This document shows positions 17,230 to 27,288 of a DNA stretch of 64,000 nucleotides, piece after piece. Source of the stretch: Photobacterium aquae (GTDB lineage Bacteria > Pseudomonadota > Gammaproteobacteria > Enterobacterales > Vibrionaceae); NCBI RefSeq assembly GCF_001029445.1, contig NZ_LDOT01000013.1, forward strand, positions 62,001-126,000. The letters run 5' to 3'. The notes below the pieces were generated by a model, which saw only the letters and a program-made list of their open reading frames with translations, was not told where the DNA came from and searched no databases. The position numbers were made by a program, and so were the translations under genes. The stretch's first letter is position 1. Each line of letters opens with the position of its first letter.

Positions 17230-20200
17230 ATGAGCCCAGAAAACACAAACCACAACGATAAAGTTTCGACTCCCGCCCCTACCCGCGAGTCGAAACGTAA
17301 CCTCCGCAAGATCGCCAAATGGGCTGGGATTGGTGTTCTGACACCTGTCGCACTCTGTGTTGCGACTCTTGGCTATGGTATTCATCTAGATCTGACGCCT
17401 TACCGCACAACCATTAGTGAATGGCTAACAGAAAACCTGGATCGCGAAGCCCGCATCGATGGCGAGATCAAGCTCGTTTTATCATTCCGTCCCGAAGTAC
17501 AATTCAACGGCATCTCCATCGCCAACACAGATGCTTTCAATTGGCAGCCATTGCTGAAGACAGGCTCAATCCATGCTCAAATTGGTATTTTGCCTCTGCT
17601 TGGCGGCACATTGTCTGTTGACCATCTTGAGCTTGATACTATCGAGTTGAACCTTGCTAAAGACAGTGACGGGGACGCAAACTGGCTAATGGGCAACCTT
17701 GATCGCGATAATCAAGCCAGTTCGCAAAATAATGATGCTCAAACCCGCTCACCACTCAAGCTGGCAATTAATAACAAAATTTCAGCCCACAACCTGTCAT
17801 TCGTATACCAAGACCATTCTACCGACACCTATTTCGACTGGTATCTCGACGACATGCTGCTGGCACCCATCGATAACCAATGGCAGCTAAATGCAAGCGG
17901 CAGTATCATCGGCCAACAATACAACCTTGAGCTTATCGGCGATCTCGAGCAGTTGCTCAACGAACAATACGGCAAACTACAGGCCAAAGGAGAATTTGCC
18001 GGAGCCAGCTTAAACATTGATGCTGATGTTTTACCGATCAATCAAGGGATATCTACCGCCGATGTGAGCCTCAGTTGGCAAAACACCCAGCCAGTTGCCA
18101 ATTTACTGGGTTTAGATCTGCAATATTTGGCCCCGCTTAATATCACTACCAAGATATCAGCATCGGCCAACCGCCTAAAAGTCAGCGAGTTGGCGATCGA
18201 CAGCCCGATCACCCACGGCAGTGGCTTTTTAGATATTGCGCTTGGCGATCACAACACTATTGACGGCAAACTAAATATACCGCTTATTGATCTGCGCCCT
18301 TGGCTAGAGCCCAAGCCAATAATGATGCGGGCCTATAGCAGTGCGCCACCTCAACAATCGCCGCTTCAGCGTGCACTGGATCAATGGCTGGTCAAAACCA
18401 CTACCAACGTTGAACTGTCGATTGACGAAGTAAAAGGACTTGGCACATCCATCGAAAACCTGTCATTGCAAGTCAACGGCAAGGCTGGCGAACTCCATGC
18501 ACCAATGACCGCTGATATAGCCAAAGTTCCATTTAGGGGCTCGGCAAATATCAATGCCACTGACTGGACGTCTACCGTTGATGTCACGCTCGGTGCCGAA
18601 AAGTCACCACTGGGAGAAATGGCACGTTGGTTAAGCGGTATGGGCTATGCGCGAGGCCACCTCGAAAGCGCCAAACTCAATATCACCACCCAAGGCACCA
18701 AACTGTCTGAATGGCTGGAAAACTCACGGGCCGAACTTAATATTGATCAAGCCGAGGTCAAGTGGGGCGGTGATGCCTCATTCGCTATTGATAAGGCCAA
18801 GCTCATTGCCGGGCTCAACGTGCCGTTCAAGTCCGATATTCAAGGCCAATTGATGGGTATTCCCACCCGTTTCAAAGTTAAAGCCGGCACATTTTGCGAT
18901 GTACTTTCTAATCGCGATTGGCCGACCCAAATATCATTGAACAGTCCAGCCCTGCATGTCAGTGCGGAAGGTTTACTTAAACATACCCGATGGGAAGAGG
19001 ATAGCTGGTTCAATCTGGACATCCAAAGCAAGGACGCCAAATTGTTGAGCCCCTGGCTAGGTACAACCGCTGATATTCATGGCCCAGTCAACATCACCGG
19101 CAAGATCCGCTACCATGATGGCTGGATAAAATTGGCCATGCCTGATTTCAACCTGCTCAATAGCAAGGGGAACATCAACATGGCATGGCGGCCAGAAGGC
19201 GAACGTCCCTACTTGGACTTTGACGCCAATTTCAGTGAGCTTAATTTCACCCAGTTCGGCCAATTCATCAATAATGATGAGTTGCCGCAGGTAGAACAGA
19301 CTGTTCCGACCCAAGGGGTTAACCTTGATGTTCCTTTGCTGCCAAATGATATCGTGATTGCCGATGCCGATGTCAATATCGGGGTAAAACAGCTTATATG
19401 GGGGAAACAGCATCTCGAAGCTATCTCCTTCAAAGGCGAACTGAAAAACGGCAGAATGAGTAATGCACCGTTTAAAAGTCGCTTTGCCGGCAGCGACTAC
19501 AACGGCTTGCTCAATTTCGGGATCAACGCCAATACCATTGATGCCGCCCTCGATGTCTCTGTAGAAGATCCTGATATCGGGGCCGTACTCCACCAATTCA
19601 ACATTGCCGATGATTTCGATATGCGTCTGGACAGGGCCCAGCTGGCGCTCAGCATTGAAGGCCGCTCAGTTCTTGATTTGATGGAGAATACCAAGGTTGA
19701 TGCAAGACTCCTGGGCGGCTATGCCAATATCGCTGATAGCTACACCGGCAAGGCACTGAAGATTCAACTGGATGAGGGTCGCTTTCAAAGCGGCCCTGAC
19801 ACCGATACCCAGTTGGTGATTGACGGCACAACAGCTGGGAAAGTCACTCAGATCGCCCTTAACTCGCTATCGCTCAAAAAAATCAACGACGGCCGAGAGA
19901 CACTCCCTGTTGATCTTGCCGTTAACCTTGGCGACATGCGCTTCAAAGCCCACACCTCCCTCTCTCTGCCCATTGACCCACAAGCGCTCAATCTAGATAT
20001 CAGTGCTTATGCGCCAAATCTCGACCAGCTCGAGACATTCACTAACATCGACATGCCGCCCTATGGCCCGGTAACTATCAATGCCAACATGGCGATGGAT
20101 AAACGGGGCTATCATCTCAACAACATGCTGGTTCAGGTCAATAACAGCCAGCTAACGGGCCAAGGGGCATATCTGCCGCCACTCAATAACCAAGGCAAGC

Positions 20201-21192
20201 CACAGCTAAACCTCGCCCTGACCGCGCCATTCATCCAGATGGATGACTTCAAGGTCGGAGACTGGGCAGCATGGCAAAATGATAAAATGCCCGTTGAGGA
20301 GGAAAAGACCACGCCGTCGCTTGCAGCCAATACCTCCGACTCACCTACGTCGATAATCAGCCCTGCAGGGCTTGATATGCTCAATGCCCGCTTCAGCCTT
20401 GACGTTAATGAGGTTCGTTCTGGCGATGATTGGTTGGGGGCAGGCAAGCTCGACTGGACTGTGAAAGATGGCGTATTCAACTTGAAACCGCTGTATATCC
20501 AGTTGCCGGGAGGCAGCATCGACCTTGCCAGCACCATCAAGGCCAAAGACGATATGTTCGATCTTCGTTTTGACGGCCATGTCGAGAACTTTGATTACGG
20601 GATACTAGCCCGCCGCCTTGCGCCAGAGAGCGGTATGCACGGCACGTTTTCGACTCAGTTCCAGCTAACCAGCCTGGCAAATTCGCCCGATACCCTGCTC
20701 AATAACGCCAATGGCTTTATCGGTGTCGCCGCTTGGCCAAAAGCATTCGAAGCGGATTTAATTGATCTGTGGGCGGTTAGCCTGACCGATGCCATTATTC
20801 CGAACTTCACCAATAATGATCCTTCGGTACTCAACTGCGTTGCCGCAGGGATAGATATCAAACAAGGGACGATGAAACAACGTGACTTGCTTCTTGATAC
20901 TACCCGTATGCAAGTCAATGGCCTGTTCAATGCCAGCTACGCCGATCGCGACTTTTCGCTCTACCTGCGGCCACAGTCCAAGCGGGCGCAAATTTTCAGC
21001 TTGCAAACACCAGTCGAGGTTCTTGGTAAATTCGAGCATTTTGATTTTTCTGTGCCGCTATCGGCAATTTTGGAAACCTCGGTTCGCTTTACCACCAGCC
21101 CTGTTGTCTCCCCGATCCGTTGGCTGGTCGAAAAACCAATCGCTCCCGATGGCAGTGCCCAGTGTCAGCTTATCTGGCAGGGCAAGCATTAG
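17230..21192 (+). CDS. AsmA-family protein, very large
   Basis: A 1320-residue protein. It has a cytosolic basic N terminus, one TM helix (about 31-51), then a long periplasmic part made of repeating beta-rich AsmA segments. The AsmA N-terminal signature is clear: LTENLDREARIDGEIKLVL, then FNGISIAN, LLGGTLSVDHLEL and SDGDANWL. The C-terminal AsmA_2-like part has LPGGSIDLASTI and LANSPDTLLNNANGFIGV. Family members (AsmA, TamB, YhdP) are bridge-like proteins thought to carry phospholipids between membranes. It is about twice the length of E. coli AsmA. It is alone in its transcription unit, and the start codon has only a weak Shine-Dalgarno. Confidence 0.88.
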   Translation: MSPENTNHNDKVSTPAPTRESKRNLRKIAKWAGIGVLTPVALCVATLGYGIHLDLTPYRTTISEWLTENLDREARIDGEIKLVLSFRPEVQFNGISIANTDAFNWQPLLKTGSIHAQIGILPLLGGTLSVDHLELDTIELNLAKDSDGDANWLMGNLDRDNQASSQNNDAQTRSPLKLAINNKISAHNLSFVYQDHSTDTYFDWYLDDMLLAPIDNQWQLNASGSIIGQQYNLELIGDLEQLLNEQYGKLQAKGEFAGASLNIDADVLPINQGISTADVSLSWQNTQPVANLLGLDLQYLAPLNITTKISASANRLKVSELAIDSPITHGSGFLDIALGDHNTIDGKLNIPLIDLRPWLEPKPIMMRAYSSAPPQQSPLQRALDQWLVKTTTNVELSIDEVKGLGTSIENLSLQVNGKAGELHAPMTADIAKVPFRGSANINATDWTSTVDVTLGAEKSPLGEMARWLSGMGYARGHLESAKLNITTQGTKLSEWLENSRAELNIDQAEVKWGGDASFAIDKAKLIAGLNVPFKSDIQGQLMGIPTRFKVKAGTFCDVLSNRDWPTQISLNSPALHVSAEGLLKHTRWEEDSWFNLDIQSKDAKLLSPWLGTTADIHGPVNITGKIRYHDGWIKLAMPDFNLLNSKGNINMAWRPEGERPYLDFDANFSELNFTQFGQFINNDELPQVEQTVPTQGVNLDVPLLPNDIVIADADVNIGVKQLIWGKQHLEAISFKGELKNGRMSNAPFKSRFAGSDYNGLLNFGINANTIDAALDVSVEDPDIGAVLHQFNIADDFDMRLDRAQLALSIEGRSVLDLMENTKVDARLLGGYANIADSYTGKALKIQLDEGRFQSGPDTDTQLVIDGTTAGKVTQIALNSLSLKKINDGRETLPVDLAVNLGDMRFKAHTSLSLPIDPQALNLDISAYAPNLDQLETFTNIDMPPYGPVTINANMAMDKRGYHLNNMLVQVNNSQLTGQGAYLPPLNNQGKPQLNLALTAPFIQMDDFKVGDWAAWQNDKMPVEEEKTTPSLAANTSDSPTSIISPAGLDMLNARFSLDVNEVRSGDDWLGAGKLDWTVKDGVFNLKPLYIQLPGGSIDLASTIKAKDDMFDLRFDGHVENFDYGILARRLAPESGMHGTFSTQFQLTSLANSPDTLLNNANGFIGVAAWPKAFEADLIDLWAVSLTDAIIPNFTNNDPSVLNCVAAGIDIKQGTMKQRDLLLDTTRMQVNGLFNASYADRDFSLYLRPQSKRAQIFSLQTPVEVLGKFEHFDFSVPLSAILETSVRFTTSPVVSPIRWLVEKPIAPDGSAQCQLIWQGKH

Positions 21193-21277
21193 ATTGTGCC
21201 CCCTCCCGCTTCCCCCTGTATAGACATCTCGGCTCTCAACAGATTGTCACACAAGGGGGAACTAGGGGAGGAAAAGA

Positions 21278-21910
21278 TTAACTGCTCATGACTTTAAGGC
21301 CAAATAGCGTAAACAACCCACCGGTAAAGAAATCAATCTGGCGAGTGGCGCGGCGATACAAGGTCTGGGCACCCTGCCGAGAAAAGCCGAACAATAGTAC
21401 TAGGTGCCAACAGAATGTAATTATTCCCATTAGCAGCATAGTGACAAAGGTAAGAGAGATCGTCATATCGGCCGGCATCGCAACCGAAAACAAGCTGACG
21501 ACAAAAAGACCGGTTTTCGGATTCAGCATGCTGGTTAGCGCCGCCTGACGTAACAGAGAAAAGAACGTCAACGACAAATGAGAACCGGCAGCCCATGGCT
21601 GATCTTTAAAAGACCAAGCAGCTCGAATTTTACTGATACCGAGGTAAAGCAAATATGCCCCACCGGCCACTTTTAGCGCACTGAACAACCATGGGAATGT
21701 CTTCAATATCAGTAAAAGCCCCGAAGCACCTAATAAACCCCATACCATCACCGCAAGGCTAACGCCAATTACGGCACCGAAAGCCAGACGCGGCGGATGC
21801 GACAGGGCGCTATTAATGGTCAAGATAACATTGGCACCGGGTGTCATCGCAGCAATTGTCCATATAGCTACGACATGGGCGATCACCGAAACGTAATCGA
21901 CAGCAATCAT
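21278..21910 (-). CDS. LysE/RhtB-family amino-acid exporter
   Basis: A 210-residue protein with about six TM helices. ATG 21910 is chosen: AAGGA lies 7 nt upstream and the family motif follows at the right distance (AAMTPGANVILTINSAL). The frame is open 23 codons further upstream without support. Other family features are GAVIGVSLAVMVWGLLG and LKVAGGAYLLYLGISKIRA. Members export amino acids or derivatives such as lysine, threonine or homoserine lactone; the substrate is unknown. Monocistronic. Confidence 0.88.
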   Translation of the reverse strand: MIAVDYVSVIAHVVAIWTIAAMTPGANVILTINSALSHPPRLAFGAVIGVSLAVMVWGLLGASGLLLILKTFPWLFSALKVAGGAYLLYLGISKIRAAWSFKDQPWAAGSHLSLTFFSLLRQAALTSMLNPKTGLFVVSLFSVAMPADMTISLTFVTMLLMGIITFCWHLVLLFGFSRQGAQTLYRRATRQIDFFTGGLFTLFGLKVMSS

Positions 21911-22169
21911 TACTACATCCTTATCAAAGGTTAAATCCGGAACTAATTCGCATGATAAACAGAACTGAAAACTCGGCAAGCCTATTTCAGCAAAGATGCC
22001 AGCGACGCCACTACTCGACGAGGGTTCGTCGGCTAAGCGACGCCACCACCGTCCGAATTTGAAAAATAAGATTGCTCAAAATGAGTCATTTATGACTCAA
22101 ACTTAAATAAATCCTAATAGATAATTAACCGATTTATCACTAGATACCCAAGCCCCTAGGATCATGGTA

Positions 22170-23402
22170 ATGGAACAAAAAATACTGGTTGTCGAAGATA
22201 GCCGTCCCTTTCGACGAGTCATCGAAAGTGAATTAAGGAAAGCCGGCTTTACCCCAGTGATTGCCTTCTCCATTGCGGAGGCTGAAACGATCCTGGATCA
22301 GTCGACAGATTTTCTCTGTGCCATTCTAGACTACTGCCTGCCTGACGGTCAGGATGGCGAAATTATCGATCTCTGTTTGGCTGTGGGCGTAAAAGTTATC
22401 GTGCTGACCGGGAAAATGGATGAACTCACACGTGAGCGGGTTCTGGCAAAAACTGTCATAGACTATATCCCCAAAGACAACCCATCGTGTATCAGCAATC
22501 TGATTCCGATCCTTCATCGCTTGGCAACGAACAACCAACATCGGGCACTAGTCGTTGATGACTCGGTGACTGCACGCAAATACATCCGTAGCCTACTGGA
22601 AAGACAATATATCGATGTTATTGAGGCTAATGGGGTTTCTCAGGCCCTATCGATTATGGAGCATGACAAAAGCATCACCTTGGTGATCACCGATTATGCA
22701 ATGCCCGAGCGCAACGGGGTCGAACTGGTCAAAACTCTCAGAAAGCAATATCATACCGGCGAACTAGCGATCATTGGCCTATCAGCCAGTGATGAAATAG
22801 CTCTTACCGCTAAGTTTCTCAAAGCGGGCGCCAATGATTACCTCAAAAAACCCTTCAACCAAGAAGAGTTCTATTGCCGCCTGCACAGCACACTGAATAT
22901 TCTGGATGCCGAACGCCAACTCTATCAAATGGCCAATCAGGATTACCTGACCCAGACGTGGAACCGACGGTATTTTTTCGAACACCCCTTGGCCAAAAAT
23001 CATCATATGCCACGCTGCTTGGCTCTACTTGATATTGATAACTTCAAGCTGATCAATGATACCTACGGTCATCATATTGGCGATTTAGTCTTGATTGAAC
23101 TGGCACAGCTTCTTCAGCGCTATTTCCCCGATGCCATTGTGGCACGTATTGGCGGCGAAGAGTTTTGCGTCCTATACGGCAATGCCTCCCAAATCTTCAA
23201 ACAGCGCCTTCAAGCACTAGTATATGATATCGCCCATACCGAGCTTTCACTGCTTGGGCAAAATATCAACTTCACGGTCAGTCTAGGTTTGGTTCACGCC
23301 GAGGCCAATATCCATGACCTGCTCAAGCGAGCGGATAACTGCCTATATAAGGCCAAGAACGATGGGCGAAACTGTCTGGTATGCGAGCCTGAGCATCACT
23401 AG
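22170..23402 (+). CDS. Response regulator with two receiver domains and an active-type GGDEF (diguanylate cyclase)
   Basis: A 410-residue cytosolic protein. ATG 22170 has AGGA about 9 nt upstream; ATG 22164 is too close to it. REC1 (about 1-120) has acidic residues E9 and D10 and the phospho-acceptor D54 (ILDYCLPDG). REC2 (about 125-245) has VVDDS and the acceptor in VITDYAMPERNG. The GGDEF domain (about 255-408) has ARIGGEEFCVLY, an intact active site, and DIDNFKLINDTYGH for metal and substrate binding. No clear RxxD inhibitory site precedes GGEEF. It should make c-di-GMP when phosphorylated. No histidine kinase is adjacent. Confidence 0.9.
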   Translation: MEQKILVVEDSRPFRRVIESELRKAGFTPVIAFSIAEAETILDQSTDFLCAILDYCLPDGQDGEIIDLCLAVGVKVIVLTGKMDELTRERVLAKTVIDYIPKDNPSCISNLIPILHRLATNNQHRALVVDDSVTARKYIRSLLERQYIDVIEANGVSQALSIMEHDKSITLVITDYAMPERNGVELVKTLRKQYHTGELAIIGLSASDEIALTAKFLKAGANDYLKKPFNQEEFYCRLHSTLNILDAERQLYQMANQDYLTQTWNRRYFFEHPLAKNHHMPRCLALLDIDNFKLINDTYGHHIGDLVLIELAQLLQRYFPDAIVARIGGEEFCVLYGNASQIFKQRLQALVYDIAHTELSLLGQNINFTVSLGLVHAEANIHDLLKRADNCLYKAKNDGRNCLVCEPEHH

Positions 23403-23451
23403 CCCATCGAAGCCCGGCTATCATTCAATAACTACAGCCCCACTCTGCATA

Positions 23452-23482
23452 AACAAGCAGCTAAATTCATAAGCTGCTTGTT
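23452..23482 (+). terminator. Hairpin after the diguanylate cyclase gene
   Basis: AACAAGCAGCT pairs perfectly with AGCTGCTTGTT (11 bp, 9-nt loop). The following T tract is short, so termination is likely but not certain. Confidence 0.55.
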
Positions 23483-23595
23483 CGCCCAATTCATAAACAA
23501 CACCATAAGCAACAAAGCCAATAATGGCTTACGCTAACCTATACGAACCGCTAAAATATACTGCTAACTGTGCAGCCTGACTGGACCTTACTGGT

Positions 23596-25443
23596 ATGTA
23601 TAAACGTTTTGAATCTTTCACCCGCGCATTCCCGCCGGATGAGCCTACCCAGCCGCCAAAAAGCCTCTTTGCTTTTTGCCGCCATTACACCCGTGGCTTT
23701 GAGCTCCCTTTGCTTGCCATGTCGCTTCTGAGCGCCCTTATTGCCATTGTTGAAGTCTCGCTATTCGGCTTCATGGGACAACTGGTCGACTGGCTGACGG
23801 CCCACAACCCCGATACATTTTGGGCCGAAGAAGGCAGCAAGCTCATCGGCATGGGCCTGGTGATCCTGCTGGTTGTTCCGGTTCTGATCACCCTGCACTC
23901 ACTGGTTGTCCACCAGACCCTGCTTGGCAACTACCCGATGTCCATCCGCTGGCTGGCACACCGCTACCTATTGCGCCAGAGCGTCTCTTTCTACCAAGAT
24001 GAGTTCGCCGGTCGGATCGCAACTAAAGTCATGCAAACAGCACTCTCTGTTCGTGAAACTGTGATGAAACTGCTCGATGTATTGGTCTACATCACCGTTT
24101 ATTTCACCTCAATGGTAGTGATGATTGGTCAGGCCGATGCCCGCCTTATGCTGCCTATGCTGTTGTGGCTGATCGGGTACATTGTGATCCAGCTATACTT
24201 CGTTCCCCGTCTTAAGCAAGTTGCCACCGAACAGGCCGATGCCCGCTCGCTGATGACTGGCCGAATCGTCGACAGCTATACCAATATCCAAACCGTCAAA
24301 CTTTTCTCGCACACCAACCGCGAATCCGAATATGCCGAGCAAGGCATGAATGGCTTTATGGATACGGTATACCGCCAAATGCGGCTAGTCACCGGCTTCA
24401 ATATCTCAGTAGAAGCCATCAACTACCTATTGGTATTCATTATTGCGGGTATGTCGATTTGGCTATGGTCGAGCGCGGCAATCAGCATCGGTGCCATTGC
24501 CATCGCTGTCAGCCTCGCGCTGCGAATCAACGGTATGTCAAAATGGATCATGTGGGAAGTCGGCAGCCTGTTTGAAAATATCGGTACCGTTGTGGACGGT
24601 ATGAAAACCCTATCTAAACCTATTGCGATTGAGGACAAGCCCAATGCTCCCGATCTTCAGGTGAGCCAAGGCGGTATCGAGTTCGATAATGTCAGCTTCC
24701 ACTACGGCGAGCAAAAAGGCGTCATAGAAAAGCTCAACCTCAATATCAAACCGGGTGAAAAAGTCGGTTTGGTGGGCCGGTCAGGGGCTGGTAAATCCAC
24801 TTTGGTCAACCTACTGATGCGCTTTCACGATGTGGAGTCTGGCGCGATTAAAATCGACGGCCAGACTATCTCTGCAGTCAACCAAGATTCCCTGCGCGGC
24901 CAAATCGGCATGGTGACTCAGGATACCTCGCTGCTACACCGCTCGATCCGAGAAAATATCCTTTACGGGCGTCCCGACGCAACCGAAGAGGAGCTATTAG
25001 CAGCCACCAAACAGGCTCACGCCCATGAATTCATTGCCACCCTGAGCGATCCGCACGGCAACGTCGGCTACGATGCACAGGTCGGGGAACGAGGGGTCAA
25101 ACTCTCTGGCGGCCAGCGCCAGCGTATCGCTATTTCGCGAGTCTTGCTAAAAGACGCACCGATCCTGATCCTTGATGAAGCCACCTCGGCGCTGGATTCC
25201 GAAGTCGAAGCGGCCATTCAAGAAAGTCTCTACCAGCTGATGGAAGGGAAAACCGTCATAGCCATTGCCCATCGTCTATCGACCATTGCCGCTATGGACC
25301 GCCTGATCGTGCTAGACCAAGGCCAAATCGTCGAGCAAGGTTCACACCACGAGCTCATCGCCCATAACGGAATCTATGCCCAACTTTGGGCTCACCAAAC
25401 GGGAGGTTTCATTGCCGAAGAAGTCGAGGTAAAAGAAGCCTAA
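23596..25443 (+). CDS. ABC half-transporter, MsbA/multidrug type
   Basis: A 615-residue fusion of six TM helices (about 35-330) and an ATPase (about 355-605). Walker A is GRSGAGKSTLV, signature LSGGQRQRIAISR, Walker B ILILDEATSALD and H-loop IAIAHRLST; all are intact, so it can work as a homodimer. Relatives export drugs, lipids or peptides, and the substrate cannot be inferred. It stands alone, bracketed by a hairpin upstream and a strong terminator downstream. The Shine-Dalgarno is weak. Confidence 0.88.
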   Translation: MYKRFESFTRAFPPDEPTQPPKSLFAFCRHYTRGFELPLLAMSLLSALIAIVEVSLFGFMGQLVDWLTAHNPDTFWAEEGSKLIGMGLVILLVVPVLITLHSLVVHQTLLGNYPMSIRWLAHRYLLRQSVSFYQDEFAGRIATKVMQTALSVRETVMKLLDVLVYITVYFTSMVVMIGQADARLMLPMLLWLIGYIVIQLYFVPRLKQVATEQADARSLMTGRIVDSYTNIQTVKLFSHTNRESEYAEQGMNGFMDTVYRQMRLVTGFNISVEAINYLLVFIIAGMSIWLWSSAAISIGAIAIAVSLALRINGMSKWIMWEVGSLFENIGTVVDGMKTLSKPIAIEDKPNAPDLQVSQGGIEFDNVSFHYGEQKGVIEKLNLNIKPGEKVGLVGRSGAGKSTLVNLLMRFHDVESGAIKIDGQTISAVNQDSLRGQIGMVTQDTSLLHRSIRENILYGRPDATEEELLAATKQAHAHEFIATLSDPHGNVGYDAQVGERGVKLSGGQRQRIAISRVLLKDAPILILDEATSALDSEVEAAIQESLYQLMEGKTVIAIAHRLSTIAAMDRLIVLDQGQIVEQGSHHELIAHNGIYAQLWAHQTGGFIAEEVEVKEA

Positions 25444-25460
25444 TTCGTTTGCAATAACGC

Positions 25461-25500
25461 AAAAAGCCCCGCTATCAGTCACTATAGCGGGGCTTCTTTT
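25461..25500 (+). terminator. Strong Rho-independent terminator
   Basis: AAGCCCCGCTAT pairs with ATAGCGGGGCTT (12 bp, 8-nt loop), followed by CTTTT and preceded by an A run. It ends the ABC transporter transcript and may also act on the minus strand. Confidence 0.92.
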
Positions 25501-25567
25501 AGCATTCTAACACCGTTATCAAACCTTTGAATAAAATAGAATAATTCATTATTTACTACAATTGAGA

Positions 25568-26611
25568 TTATCGCGTGACTGTCACCGTCTTTCCGCTCTG
25601 GCTACTTTCCAGTGCCATCTCAATTAGTCGAATATTCCAGAGAGCATCCTCGGCGGAAACCGGTACGGGCTCGCCATGTCGAATGGCCTTTGCTACCGCA
25701 CGAAAATAATGCTGATAGCCGCCACGCTCAGTAGCAACGGGCTCGACGCCCTCTTCGGTGTACAAGCGACCGTATTGCTCAGGTATTTCATCCGCCCAAT
25801 CTTCAGCTACCGGTAAAACGCCAGCTTTCAAGCGATCTTCTTGCGGATCCAATCCCTGTTTCTCATAAGTGCCTTTGCTACCTTTTACCGTAAAACGACG
25901 ATTCGGCCCAGCACTGTGCAAGTCAGCATGCAAGTTGGCTATCATATTCGGGTAATGCAGCACCATGTCGACATAATCAACTGTCGTTGCACCGTCTCGG
26001 GTAATCAGACACTGGGCAGTTATCGCTTCTGGCAAGCCAAACAAAGCCAAGGCCTGATCAAGCAAATGCGGGCCAAGGTCAAATAAGATACCACCACCAT
26101 CCGCTGCCAACTCACGCCAGCGCTGACGCACTTGTGGCCTGAAACGGTCAAAATGCGACTCGAAGCACTTCACATCGCCCAGTTTCCCGGCCTCAACCAA
26201 TGATTTCACCGTGAGGAAATCGCCATCCCAACGGCGGTTATGGTAAACGCTCAATACCAGCCCTTTTTCAGCCGCGAGGGTAATCAGCGCCTGACCATCG
26301 GCAACCTTAGTCACAAATGGCTTTTCGATAACCACGTGCTTATTATGCCTCAATGCCAATTCGGCCAAGGCAAAGTGCACATCATTCGGAGCGGTAATGA
26401 TCACCAGTTCGGCATCTGATTCACAAATCAAGGATTCAGCCGTCGAATAGCAGCACACGGATGGATAATCCTGGCTAACCCGATCCCCTTTACTACTGCT
26501 GATCGCAACCAATTCAAATTCCGGCAAACTAACGATAAATGGCAGGTGAAATGTCTGGGCAGAGAAACCGTAACCGATAACAGCCGTTTTAATAGGAGGC
26601 GTAGAAATCAT
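25568..26611 (-). CDS. Gfo/Idh/MocA-family NAD(P)-dependent oxidoreductase, YdgJ-like
   Basis: A 347-residue protein. The Rossmann motif GYGFSAQTF begins the NAD(P) domain; EKPF carries the catalytic-type Lys of the family. HNRRWDGDFLTVKSL, ESHFDRFRPQVRQRWRE and LGPHLLDQAL closely follow, from memory, E. coli YdgJ. Substrates are probably sugars or inositol-like polyols; YdgJ itself is poorly characterised. ATG 26611 follows AAAGGA. It lies 47 bp downstream of the small NifW-like gene and may share its transcript. Confidence 0.88.
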   Translation of the reverse strand: MISTPPIKTAVIGYGFSAQTFHLPFIVSLPEFELVAISSSKGDRVSQDYPSVCCYSTAESLICESDAELVIITAPNDVHFALAELALRHNKHVVIEKPFVTKVADGQALITLAAEKGLVLSVYHNRRWDGDFLTVKSLVEAGKLGDVKCFESHFDRFRPQVRQRWRELAADGGGILFDLGPHLLDQALALFGLPEAITAQCLITRDGATTVDYVDMVLHYPNMIANLHADLHSAGPNRRFTVKGSKGTYEKQGLDPQEDRLKAGVLPVAEDWADEIPEQYGRLYTEEGVEPVATERGGYQHYFRAVAKAIRHGEPVPVSAEDALWNIRLIEMALESSQSGKTVTVTR

Positions 26612-26658
26612 TGGATATTCCTTTGATTAATAATACGAAAGCACATAGAACGTCACGC

Positions 26659-26934
26659 TTAGCGACGCTGACAGGTGGTACACCCTCGACACGCCGAGCG
26701 GCTGTAGGGGTCCAATCTGCCGCGCTGTACCTTGCAGTAACCATTTTTAAAGGCTCGACGCGCCGAGAACCAATCATCGGGTTTGGCCAACAACACATAA
26801 CCATAGCAACGCTTCATTAATTGAGTCCGATACTCTTCAACAAAACGGCTATCAAATCCGATATCGAAGTACTCAAATGCCTGTTCAATAGACGTAAAAC
26901 TAGCAATAATTTGTTGAATATCAGGTTTGCCCAT
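26659..26934 (-). CDS. Small protein with NifW-like pattern, function unknown
   Basis: A 91-residue protein. The spacing SIEQAFEYFDIGFD, then R..LMKRCYGYV, then RRAFKNGYCKV resembles the short NifW (nitrogenase-stabilising) family, which has SSAEDFF...YD...RLHILKRF. Nothing else for nitrogen fixation is in the window, so a role in nitrogenase protection is not claimed. The C terminus has the cluster CRGCTTC, possibly metal-binding. It is upstream of the YdgJ-like gene on the same strand. Similarity was judged by eye only. Confidence 0.6.
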   Translation of the reverse strand: MGKPDIQQIIASFTSIEQAFEYFDIGFDSRFVEEYRTQLMKRCYGYVLLAKPDDWFSARRAFKNGYCKVQRGRLDPYSRSACRGCTTCQRR

Positions 26935-26995
26935 CAGACGTTCATGGCTCCACGTTCATAGTAATTGGGCATATTGAAGTAACACGAGGATAAAG

Positions 26996-27020
26996 TACAG
27001 GCCTCGATAAGAGGCCTGTA
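26996..27020. terminator. Hairpin terminator after the XRE gene
   Basis: TACAGGCCTC pairs perfectly with GAGGCCTGTA around a 5-nt loop. On the minus strand it is followed by CTTTAT, fitting the end of the DUF2975-XRE transcript. Confidence 0.7.
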
Positions 27021-27048
27021 TCATTTGACTTAATCGAACGATCTAAAA

Positions 27049-27279
27049 TTACCCTAGACGATGCTCATCATAATGATTGGCTTCAAACTCAAGGATATCT
27101 CCCGGCTGGCACTCCAGAACTTCGCACAATTTATCGAGGGTCGATAATCGAACCGCTTTGGCCTTACCGTTTTTTAGTATCGACAAATTTGCCTCTGTAA
27201 TTCCAATGGCTTTAGCCAATGTATTCAGTCGCATTTTTCTTTTTGCCATCATTACATCTAAATTAATACAAATAGTCAT
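27049..27279 (-). CDS. XRE-family helix-turn-helix regulator (YozG-like)
   Basis: A 76-residue protein that is almost entirely a Cro/C1-type helix-turn-helix: LNTLAKAIGITEANLSILKNGKA, with the ending LCEVLECQPGDILEF that marks the YozG-like group. It lies 9 bp behind a DUF2975 membrane protein, the standard partner of this regulator. The pair is common in bacteria and its physiological role is unclear; the membrane protein may sequester or modulate the regulator. Confidence 0.88.
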   Translation of the reverse strand: MTICINLDVMMAKRKMRLNTLAKAIGITEANLSILKNGKAKAVRLSTLDKLCEVLECQPGDILEFEANHYDEHRLG

Positions 27280-27288
27280 GATAGGCCC

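Noticed and set aside
19057..19596. 179-codon minus-strand frame within the AsmA gene
   Set aside because: It lies opposite well-matched AsmA sequence and its product has no recognisable features.
26659..26934. Nitrogen-fixation locus
   Set aside because: Only a weak NifW-like pattern was seen; no nif, fix or FeMo-cofactor gene is in the window.
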